64,000 nt of DNA from Streptomyces xanthophaeus. GTDB taxonomy: Bacteria; Actinomycetota; Actinomycetes; Streptomycetales; Streptomycetaceae. Of the stretch, positions 27,171-36,600 are shown one piece after another (the stretch's first letter is position 1; each line of letters begins with the position of its first letter). The notes beneath the pieces are model-generated. The model was given only the letters and a program-made list of their open reading frames with translations. It was not told where the DNA came from and searched no databases. The position numbers were made by a program, and so were the translations under genes. Location of the stretch: NCBI RefSeq assembly GCF_000725805.1, contig NZ_JOFT01000012.1, positions 1 through 64,000 on the forward strand. Direction: 5' to 3'.

Positions 27171-28463
27171 GTGTTCGTCACCTCACTCGACCTACCGCTG
27201 CGTGGACGCGAGCGCGAACTCGCCCACATCCGTGACGTCCTGGTGCACGGCTGCACCGAGGGCAGCGCCCTGCTCGTCATCGAGGGCCCGCCCGGCTCCG
27301 GCAAGACGAGGCTGCTGCGCGCGTGCGCGACCATGGCGCAGGAGATGGGGTACGCGATGGCCGACCGTCCGTACACCGGGCGGCGGGAGGAGTTCCCGCG
27401 CCCCCGCTACAAGCACGGCCCGTTCGCCCGGCACGGCCTGCGCTCCGGCCGGGGCCGCGCCCGGCCGGAGGCGGGGCCGCCGCTGCTGCTGCTGATCGAC
27501 GAGGCCGACCGGCTCGGCGTGGAGGCCCTGGAGACCCTGCTGGCCAGGCGGGCGGGCCTGCACGGCCACCACGCCGTCTCGGTGGTCGCCCACCGCAGCG
27601 GCAAGGGCCCCGAGTCCATCGGCGCGGTGCTCGCCACCCCGACCGGACGCCGTGACCGGCTCCTCCTGTCCCCGCTGGCCCCCGCGGCCTCGGCCCTGCT
27701 CACCGCCGACGTGCTGGGGATGCCCGCCGCGCCCTCCCTGCTCGAACTCGTCGACCAGGCCGAGGGCCTGCCCCGGCTGATCGTCGCCCTGCTGACCGGC
27801 CTGCGCGAGGAACAGGGCCTGCGGATCGCCGACGGCGAGGCACACCTCGCCGACCGGCGGCTCCCGCAGCGCGTCCGGGCGGAGGTCGCCGCCACCATGG
27901 AGACCTTCTCGCCCGACCTGCGCCAACTGCTGCGGATGGCCGCCGTCCTGGGCCGGGAACTGGAATACGAGGTACTGGCGCCCATGCTGCGCACCTCGCC
28001 CTCGGGGATGGTCCAGCTGATGGACGAGGCCGTCGCCACGGGCGCCGTCCACAGCGACGGCGTACGGACGGTCTTCCGCAGCGAACTGCTGCGGCGCCTC
28101 ATCGCGGGCTCGGTGCCCGCCTCCCTCAAGCGGGCCCTGCTCCGCGAGGCCCAGGAAGCGCGCAGACCCCGGGTGCCGGCGGCGCGGACCGCCGCACCCG
28201 GGGCCGGGCACGGTCCCGGCCACGGACCCGCGTACGGGGACCGGTCCGGGAGCGTGGCGCTGAACGACCGGCGGAGCGCCGTCGTCAGCCTGGTGGCGCA
28301 GGGGCTGACCAACCAGCAGATCGCCCGCAGGCTGGAGGTCTCCCCCCACACCGTCAACTACCACCTGCGCAAGCTGTTCCACAGCTACGGCGTCCGCTCG
28401 CGCATCGATCTGCTGAGGGCCGTGGAGCGGCAGCGGGAGGCCGCCCCACGGCTCACCGGATGA
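27171..28463 (+). CDS. LuxR-family regulator with AAA/STAND ATPase domain
   Basis: 430-residue regulator, short compared with typical 900-residue LAL proteins. It has an N-terminal P-loop ATPase with Walker A GPPGSGKT and Walker B LLLLIDEAD, a helical middle part, a Gly/His/Pro-rich linker (near residue 350), and a C-terminal LuxR HTH (LVAQGLTNQQIARRLEVSPHTVNYHLRKLF). GTG 27171 is preceded by GGAGG. It is cotranscribed with paaN and ends against a strong terminator facing the NRPS operon. It could be the activator of that cluster, but this is not shown. Confidence 0.85.
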   Translation: MFVTSLDLPLRGRERELAHIRDVLVHGCTEGSALLVIEGPPGSGKTRLLRACATMAQEMGYAMADRPYTGRREEFPRPRYKHGPFARHGLRSGRGRARPEAGPPLLLLIDEADRLGVEALETLLARRAGLHGHHAVSVVAHRSGKGPESIGAVLATPTGRRDRLLLSPLAPAASALLTADVLGMPAAPSLLELVDQAEGLPRLIVALLTGLREEQGLRIADGEAHLADRRLPQRVRAEVAATMETFSPDLRQLLRMAAVLGRELEYEVLAPMLRTSPSGMVQLMDEAVATGAVHSDGVRTVFRSELLRRLIAGSVPASLKRALLREAQEARRPRVPAARTAAPGAGHGPGHGPAYGDRSGSVALNDRRSAVVSLVAQGLTNQQIARRLEVSPHTVNYHLRKLFHSYGVRSRIDLLRAVERQREAAPRLTG

Positions 28464-28500
28464 GGCCCCGTGCCCGCCCGGGGGCGGCGGGCACGGGGCC
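28464..28500. terminator. Bidirectional hairpin terminator
   Basis: A 14-bp perfect stem with arms GGCCCCGTGCCCGC and GCGGGCACGGGGCC, with a 9-nt loop, fills the space between the convergent LuxR and SDR genes. No U-tract follows, as usual in streptomycetes. Confidence 0.8.
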
Positions 28501-28504
28501 CCGC

Positions 28505-29386
28505 TCAGCCCGCGGGCGCCCGCAGGTACCGGTCGAGGGCCGCGTCCGGCAGCAGCCTCGCCAGGACCGTCAGCCGCTTCACGTCCGCCCCGACCCGGTA
28601 GCGGGTCCTCGGCCGGCCGTCGGTCAGCGCCCGGACCACCCCGTCGGCCACCGCCGACGGGGTGGTCCGGCTGGCCCGCGCCGCCTGCTCGCTCTCGTAC
28701 AGGAAGCGGTTGAAGCGGATGCGGTAGAGCTCGGCCAGCTCCCCGGGCATCGCGTCCAGCGCGTCCCGGCCCAGCTCGGAGACCTTGTCCCAGATCGGCG
28801 TCATCACGGCCCCGGGCTGGACCACGCTCACCGCGACACCGGAATCCCGCAGCTCCCGGCGCAGTACGTCGCTCAGCGCCTCCTTCGCGAACTGGGCTGC
28901 CGCGTACGCCCCGAGGTAGGGCAGGGCCACCGTCCCCAGGCCCGAGGTGACGTTCACCAGACGGCCCCGCGTCCTGCGCAGCTGCGGCAGGAAGGCCTGG
29001 GTGACGGAGAGCTGGCCCACCACGTTGGTGTCGAGCTGCCAGCGCAGCCGCTCGGGCGGTACGCACTCCAGCGGGGCGGGCACGCACACCCCCGCGTTGT
29101 TGACCAGGCCCCACAGGCCCTGCCCGCCGGTGTCCCGGTCGATGCGGGCGGCCGCCTCGCGGACCTGTCCGGGATCGGTGACGTCGACCCGGACGGCGCT
29201 CAGCCGGCCGTTCGGCGCGGCCTCCTCGAGCTCCTTGCCGACGCCGTCGTCCCGCACCCCGGCGAACACCCGGAACCCGAGACCGTCCAAGTGCAGTACG
29301 CAGGCCCGGCCCAGGCCGGTGGAGGCTCCGGTGACCAGGACGGCGCGGCCGTGCGGCGCGACGGGCTTCCTACGGGGTGCGGGCAT
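28505..29386 (-). CDS. SDR family protein with Lys-to-Gln active-site change
   Basis: 293-residue short-chain dehydrogenase/reductase, third gene of the NRPS operon. Cofactor motif TGASTGLG and NNAG are intact, and Ser is present in NVTSGLG. The usual YxxxK reads YAAAQ: Tyr161 is present, but the Lys that lowers the Tyr pKa is Gln165, encoded by CAG. A Lys three residues later (FAK) does not occupy the normal position. It could still bind NAD(P) and have altered or no redox activity. It overlaps the monooxygenase stop by 17 nt. A role in tailoring the NRPS product is inferred from the operon. Confidence 0.85.
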   Translation of the reverse strand: MPAPRRKPVAPHGRAVLVTGASTGLGRACVLHLDGLGFRVFAGVRDDGVGKELEEAAPNGRLSAVRVDVTDPGQVREAAARIDRDTGGQGLWGLVNNAGVCVPAPLECVPPERLRWQLDTNVVGQLSVTQAFLPQLRRTRGRLVNVTSGLGTVALPYLGAYAAAQFAKEALSDVLRRELRDSGVAVSVVQPGAVMTPIWDKVSELGRDALDAMPGELAELYRIRFNRFLYESEQAARASRTTPSAVADGVVRALTDGRPRTRYRVGADVKRLTVLARLLPDAALDRYLRAPAG

Positions 29387-30617
29387 GGCTGCTCTCCTTC
29401 ACCGGGGCGGACGCGGGGGACGGGACGGACGAGGGGCGGGACGAGGGATGGTCGGTGCGGCGGCCCGCGCCGGGGAAGGACAGCGCACCCTCCAGCGTCG
29501 CCACGAGCCTGCGCTCGGGCATGAACCGGAAGTACGCGTCGCGCACGGGCCGCCGTACCGGGTTCTCGGACTGCTCGAACTCGCTGATCGAGCGGGAGGC
29601 GGCGACCATGCCCCGGGTCCGCTCGCGCCGTTCGTCCTCGTAACGGCGCAGCGCCCGGGGCACGTCGGTGGCGCCGCCCAGCACCCGGGCCAGGACGGCG
29701 GCGTCCTCCAGGGCCATGCCGGAGCCCTGGCCCAGGCTGGTCAGCATGGGGTGCGCCGCGTCGCCCAGCAGGGTCACGGGCCCCCGGCCCCAGCGTTCGA
29801 GGAAGACCCGGTCCCGGGAGGGCACCGCCAGGATCGACTCCGGCGGGGTGACGTCGATGGCCTGCCCCACCTCCTCGGCCCAGCCCGCGAAGGCCGCGGC
29901 CACGCCCTCCTTGCCGCCGCGCCAGTCGGCGGACTCGTGGGCGGGCATGTTCTTGGTGCCCCACCAGTAGAGGAGTCCGTCACCCATGTCGACCATGCCG
30001 AAGCGCTGCCCGCTGCCCCAGTAGTGCGTGACGGAGCCGGGGGTGAACCGGGGATGGCTGAAGGGGGTCAGCGCGAGCCAGCAGATGTAACCGCTGTCCC
30101 GGGACTCCTCCGGGCCGCCCACCAGCTGCCGCCGCACCGCCGATCCGAACCCGTCGGCCCCGATCAGTACGTCGCCGCGGGTCTCGCTGCCGTCCTCGAA
30201 ACCCACCCACACCTCCTGGGTCTCCTCGTCCACCGCGATCTCGCGGGCCGCGGACCCCAGCCGCAGCGGTATGCCGTCCGCGGCGGCGAGGAGCGCCTGC
30301 TGGAGCTCGGAGCGGGTGATCAGCACACTGGGCACCCCCAGCCGTTCGATGATCGACGGGAAGGGGAACTCCCTGATCAGCCGCCCCCGCGCGGTCCGCA
30401 CGTGGTACGACTCCAGGACCTGGCCCCGCTTCTCCAGCCCCAGGTCCAGCCCGACGGAGTCCAGTGCCGCGATGGCGTTGCTCATCACGGACAGCCCCGA
30501 GCCCGCCGCCCGCAGTTCGGTGGCCCGTTCGTGGATCTCCACCTCCAGGCCCGCCTTGCGCAGCGCGGCGCCTGCCGCGAGGCCTCCGATACCGGCCCCG
30601 ATCACGATCGCCTTCAT
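29370..30617 (-). CDS. FAD-dependent monooxygenase (group A; possible ring-contracting tailoring enzyme)
   Basis: 415-residue flavoprotein monooxygenase of the p-hydroxybenzoate/salicylate hydroxylase fold. It shows GAGIGGLAAGAAL near the N-terminus, IGADGFGSAVR in the middle, and LLGDAAHPMLTSLGQGSGMALEDA near residue 285. ATG 30617 is preceded by AGGAC; a GTG at 30629 overlapping the NRPS stop is the alternative. The last about 30 residues are Ser/Pro-rich. In pyrrolizixenamide and legonmycin pathways an enzyme of this class does a Baeyer-Villiger oxidation that leads to ring contraction of the bicyclic NRPS product. The same pairing here suggests that role. Confidence 0.88.
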   Translation of the reverse strand: MKAIVIGAGIGGLAAGAALRKAGLEVEIHERATELRAAGSGLSVMSNAIAALDSVGLDLGLEKRGQVLESYHVRTARGRLIREFPFPSIIERLGVPSVLITRSELQQALLAAADGIPLRLGSAAREIAVDEETQEVWVGFEDGSETRGDVLIGADGFGSAVRRQLVGGPEESRDSGYICWLALTPFSHPRFTPGSVTHYWGSGQRFGMVDMGDGLLYWWGTKNMPAHESADWRGGKEGVAAAFAGWAEEVGQAIDVTPPESILAVPSRDRVFLERWGRGPVTLLGDAAHPMLTSLGQGSGMALEDAAVLARVLGGATDVPRALRRYEDERRERTRGMVAASRSISEFEQSENPVRRPVRDAYFRFMPERRLVATLEGALSFPGAGRRTDHPSSRPSSVPSPASAPVKESSHARTP

Positions 30618-30625
30618 GTCCGTCC

Positions 30626-33600
30626 TCACTTCTCGATCAGTTCGGTGACGACCCGGACCACGTGTTCGATGTGCGGCTCCTCCATGATCGTCAGGTGGTC
30701 GCCCGGTACGTCGAGGACCGTGAGCTCACCGCTGGTGCGCTCGCGCCAGCCGTTGGCCGGGTCCCGGTGCATCGAGTCGATGGCGGTGTGCATGGAGTCC
30801 AGGACCTCCGGCAGCGGCTCCGAGGCGTGGATGAGGACCACGTCCTGGTCGACCACCTCCGGCCGGTAGGCGAACGCCCCGCGCCAGTTCGCCTCGTACA
30901 CGTCGAACAGCCGCCGCACCAAGGCCCCCGTACTGCCCGCCGGGAGCACCCCCTCGTCCGCCGCGAGCCGGGCGATGAAGTCGAACTTCTCGTCCAGCGT
31001 CCGCAGCCCGTCGGGGATCAGCTCCAGGGGCGAGTCGCCGCCGCGCCGCAGCCACAGCAGCTCCCAGAAGAACCACCCCAGCAGCGCGTCGTCGTGGGTG
31101 CGCAGCCTGCGCCCGGGGTTGAGGGCCGTGGTGTCCAGCAGGATCAGCCTGCCGACCTCCTCGCCCGCCGCCCGCAGCTGCCGGGCGATCTCGAAGGCGA
31201 CGAAGCCCCCGAAGGACCAGCCGCCGATCAGGTACGGGCCGCTGGGCTGCACCTCGCGCATCCGTGCCACGTAACTCGCGGCGATCTCCTCGACGCTGCG
31301 CAGCGGATCGCTGCCCGGGTCCACGCCGGCCGCCTGGAAGGCGTAGAACGGCCGGTCCTGCGGGAGGTACTTGGCGAACCGGACGTAGCACAGGACGTTG
31401 CCGCCCATGGGGTGGACGAAGAACAGCGGAGGCCGGTCCCCCTGCGCGCGGATGGGCACGAGCGGATCGAAGGCCGCCACCGCCCCTCCGGCGCGCAGCC
31501 GGGCCGCCAGCTCCGCCACGGTCGGCGCGGAGATGAACTCGGACAGCGGGACACCGATGCCGAAGCGCTGCTCGATCCTGACCACGAGGCGCATCGCGGT
31601 GAGCGAAGTCCCCCCGAGGTCGAAGATGTTGTCGTGCACGCTGACCTCGGGCAGCTGGAGCAGCTCGCCGAGCATGTCGGCGAGGGCGCGCTCGTACGCG
31701 TCGCGCGGGGCGGTCGCGTCGGCGGACACCGAGGCCGTCAGCCGCAGCTCGCGCAGCGCCTTGTCGTCGCGCTTGCCGCTGGGGGTGAGCGGCAGCTCCG
31801 GGAGCCACTGCACGTGCGAGGGCACCATGTAGTCGGGCAGTGCCGAACGCAGCTGCTTCATCAGCTGCTCCAGATCGGCCCGCTGCGGGTCGCCCACCAG
31901 GAACGCGGCGAGGAAGGCGTCGTTGCCCTCGCGGCGGCGGGCCACGACGGCCGCCCCCGCAAGTCCCGGATGGTCCGCGGCGAAGCGGGTGATGGCGAGC
32001 TCCACCTCCGCCGGCTCGACGCGGAAGCCCCGTACCTTGACCTGCGCGTCGGACCGCCCCAGGCACACCACGGAGCCGTCGGGCAGCACCAGGCCGAGGT
32101 CACCGGTCCGGTAGAGGCGCTCGCCGGGGGCCCCGCCCGGACGCGGCAGGAACCGCTCCGCCGTCAGCTCGGGCTGTCCGGCGTACCCGCGGGCCAGGCA
32201 GGTGCCGCCCAGGTGGATCTCGCCCTTGACGCCGACGGGCACCGGCCGCATCCGCGCGTCCAGGACGAGGACCTCCGCGCCGTCGACGGGCAGGCCGATC
32301 GGCGGCAGGGCCGGGAAGCGCAGCGGGTCGCCCGTCATGGTGTGGCTGGTGACCACATGGGACTCGGTGGGCCCGTACTGGTTCTCCAGGATCACCCCGG
32401 GCAGGGCCTTGCACAGGGCGCGTATCTCGTCCGTCACCCGCAGCTGTTCGCCCGAGGAGAGCAGCGCGCGCAGCGCGTGCGGGACGGTGTCCAGGGCCAG
32501 CGCGGTCTCCGCGAACTGCTGGAGGGCCACGTACGGGAGGTACAGGCGCTCGGCCCCCTCACGGTCCAGCAGGCGCAGCAGGGCCGGCATGTCGCGGCGC
32601 TCGTCCTCGGACACCAGCAGCAGGGTGCCGCCGCCGCAGAGCGTGGAGAAGAGTTCCTGGAAGGAGACGTCGAAGCTCAGGGGCGCGTACTGGACGGTGG
32701 TGCCGCCGACCACGCCGCTGGGGACGGAGTTCTGCCAGGCGACGAGGTTCGCCAGCGAGCGGTGGGGCATCTCCACGCCCTTGGGCAGGCCGGTGGATCC
32801 GGAGGTGAACAGCAGGTAGGCGATGGACTCCGGGTCGATCACCGGCAGCGCGCGGTCCGTGCCGGAGGCGGTGTCCGGCGCTCGCGCGGCCAGGTCTTCT
32901 CCCGTCGCCCCGGCGGTCTCCGGGAACAGCTCCTCGGCGGCCAGCACCGGGGAGGAGGCGTCGAGCTGCTCCGCGTACGCCCGGTGGGCGACCACCCGGA
33001 ACGGCCGGGCCTGCTCCAGCATGGCGGCGATCCGCTCCCGCGGGTAGCCGGTGTCCAGCGGGACGGTCGCCCCGCCGGCCTTGAGGACGCCGAGGATCAC
33101 GGCGACGGTCTCGGGGGAGCGGTCCATGGCGATGCCGATCCGGTCCCCGGGAGCCGCCCCGAGCGCCAGCAGGCGGTGGGCGACGCGGTCGGCGGCGGCG
33201 TCGAGCCCGGCGTAGCTCAGCCGCCGGTCGCGGAAGACCAGGGCGGTGGCCTGCGGGGTCCGGGCGGCCTGCGCCTCGAAGGCGCGCACGACGTCGGGGG
33301 CGCCCGTGGCGGCCGGACCCTGCGGCAGCGGGGCGGCGGCGTCCCCGGTCAGGAAGCCGAAGTCGGCGGCGTCCGTGGGGTGTTCGACGACCCGGTGCAG
33401 GATGTCGGTGAAGTACCGGGTGTACAGGTCGGCCTGCTCGGGCGTGAAGAGGCGTCCCTGGTAGTCCATCCGCAGCCAGATGTGGTCGTCGGCCGGTTCG
33501 GTGACGGCATTGACCAGCAGTGAGAAGTTGGTCTCCTCCCAGGTGCGGAAGTCCAGCGAACGCACCCCCGGCAGGCCGAAGACGGCGGCGAGCTGGCGGA

Positions 33601-36600
33601 AGTGGATGTAGTTGAAGGCGGTGTCGAGGACGGTCGCGCCGAGGTCCTCCTGGATGGCGCTGAGCGGATAGCGGCGGTGCGGGTGGCTGTCCTGCTCGGC
33701 GCGGAAGGCCGCGCGCACGACCGACAGCCAGCTGTCACCGGTGGCGTCGAGCCGGACGGGCATGGTGTTGAGGAAGAGCCCGGCGATGCGCTCGGCGCCC
33801 TCCCGGGCGGGCCGGCCGTGGGTGACCAGGCCGGTGGTCACGTCCGTGCTGCCGGAGAACAGGCGCAGCGTGAGCAGGTGCGCCGTGAACAGGACCGACT
33901 TCACCGGCAGGGTGTGGGCCCGGGAGAACTCCTTCACCGCGGCGACGAGTCCGGCCGGCAGGTCCACGCGCCGGGTGATCAGCCCCTCGCTGCCGGGCGA
34001 TGCGTGCGGGCGGAAGGCGTCGAGCTGGAGCAGCTCGGCCCCCGCCAGGGTCCGCTGCCAGTGCTCCCGGGTCTGCGGGGACTCCAGGGCGCGCCGTTCG
34101 GCGAGGACGTGGTGCGCGGCCGAGGGCAGTTCCAGCTCCGGGACGGGCCCGATGTCCTGGCCCAGCGCGTGCGCGTAGTCCTGGAGGAGCTCCCGCACGA
34201 GGTTCGCGACGCTCCCGCCGTCCAGGAGGGCGTGGTGGAAGCTGAGGACCAGCTCCACCGTCCCGGGCAGGACGTGGACCCGCAGGTGGTAGAGCGGGGG
34301 ACGCTCGAACTCGTACGGCCAAAAGCGCCGTTCCTCGATGTGGGCGCCGATCTCGCGCTCGGCGGACTCCGGCGCCAGTGCACGCAGGTCGGCGACGTCC
34401 AGGGCGCGTTCGACGGAGGTGTCCACGATCTGGAGCGGCTCGGAGAAGCTGCCGAGGTCGAAGGACGACCGCAGGACCGGGTGGCGGGCCACGAGCCGGT
34501 CGAAGGCGGCCGTGAAGAGCTCCGCGTCCCAGGCGAAGGAGAGGCTGTACCGGAACACGTCGCGGTAGACGGCCGAGTCCTGCTCGGCCCGGCTGTGGTA
34601 GAGCAGTCCCAGCTGGAGGCGGGTGACGGGGTAGGCGTCGGCCCGGCCTTCGAGGCGCGCCCGGTCGACCCCGGCGACGAGTGCGAAAGGCGCGGGTTCC
34701 GGATCGGCTCCCGCCGCGGCGGCGTCCGCGCGGGTCACGGCGGCCAGGGCCGCGACGGTGGGACGGCGCATCAGGTCGCTCAGATCGAAGGTGAGCCCCC
34801 GCTTCTGGGCGCGCACCAGGACCCGCAGCATCAGGATCGAGTCCCCGCCGAGGGCGAAGTAGTCGTCGTGGACACCGACGCGCGGTACGCCGAGCACCTC
34901 GGCCCAGACCTCGGCGAGCGCCGCCTCGACGGGGGTGCGCGCGGCCGTGTACGCGGTGGGGGAGTCGGGCACCGAAGGCTCGGGCAGCGCCCGGCGGTCG
35001 GCCTTGCCGTTGGGCGTCAGCGGGATCGCGGGGATCCGTACGAAGTAGGCGGGGAGCATGAACTCGGGCAGGGTGCGGGCGAGTCCGGTGCGCAGGCCGA
35101 CCGGGTCGAGTTCCTCGTCGGCGACGTAGTAGGCCGCCAGGTGGGTGCCCCGGGTGGCGCTGTCGCGGTCCACGGCGAGGGCGTCGCGCACACCCGGGAG
35201 GGCGGCGAGCGCGCCCGCGACCTCGCCGAGCTCGACGCGGTTCCCGCGGATCTTGACCTGTCCGTCGATCCGGCCGAGGTACTCCAGGGAGCCGTCGGCG
35301 AGGCGGCGGGCCAGGTCGCCGGTGCGGTACATCCGGCCGCCCGGGACGAAGGGGTCCACGGTGAACTTCTCGGCCGTCAGCTCGGGCCGCTCCAGGTAGC
35401 CGCGGGCCACCTGGACACCGCCGATGCACAGTTCCCCGGGCAGGCCGACGGGCTGCGGCTCGCCGTGGGCGTCGAGGACGTACAGCCGGGTGTTGTCCAC
35501 GGGCCGGCCGATGGGCACGCGGCGCACCGGCTCCCCCGGCACCACGGTGCAGTCGTGGTAGGAGACGTCCACGGTGGCCTCGGTCGGACCGTACAGGTTG
35601 ACCAGGAGCGGCCCGTCACCGGCGAAGACCCGGTGGAACTGCTCGACGCGGGCGGGCGCCAGGGCCTCGCCGCTGCAGAACACGTACCGCAGGCCCGCGG
35701 CATCGGCGCGCAGCGCGGGATGGTCCTCCAGCAGGTCCAGGAAGGGCCCCAGCATGGAGGGCACGAAGTGCACGGTCGTGACGCCGTGCGCGGCGACGGC
35801 GGCGAGGAGGGTGCGCGGGTCGCGTTCGCCGCCGGGCTCCAGCAGGGCGAGCGAAGCGCCCTCGACGGCCCACCAGAACAGCTCCCACACCGACACGTCG
35901 AAGGAGACGGGCGTCTTCTGCAGGAGGACGTCGCCGGCGCCGATCGGGTACCGGGACTGCATCCAGGCCAGCCGGTTGACGACGGAGCGGTGCTCGACCA
36001 TCACCCCCTTCGGGGTGCCGGTGGAACCGGAGGTGTAGATGACGTACGCCAGGTCGCGGGGCCCGGCGCCCGCCGCGGGGGCGGGCAGTTCGTCGGAGCG
36101 CAGCCCGTCGGTGGGCGCACCGTCCCTCCCGTCCCCGTCGGGTATCAGGTCCACGCGCAGGACGGGGACCCGGCCGGGGGCCAGCGGCTCCGGCGAGCCC
36201 GGACCGGTCAGGACGGCGCCCGCCCGGCTGTCGGACAGCAGGAAGGCGATCCGCTCCGCGGGGTACCCGGGGTCGACGGGCACGTACGCGGCGCCGGACT
36301 TGAGCACGCCCAGCAGGGCGGGCAGGGTGTGCGGGCCGCGTTCGAGGAGTACGGCCACGCGGTCGCCGGTCCGGATGCCGCGGGCCCGCAGGGCCCGGGC
36401 GACCTGCTCGGCGCGGGCGTCGAGAGCGGCGAAGGTGAGGGTGGCGCCGGGGTCGGTGGCGTCGGCCACGGCGACCCGGTCGGGGGTGCGGGCGGCCTGC
36501 TCCTCGAAGAGGGCGTGCAGGGTCGTGTCGTCCCGGAAGGGCACCGGGGCCCCCTGGTCCTGCCGGGTCAGCCGGTCGCGCTCGTCGGCGTCGAGGAGGG

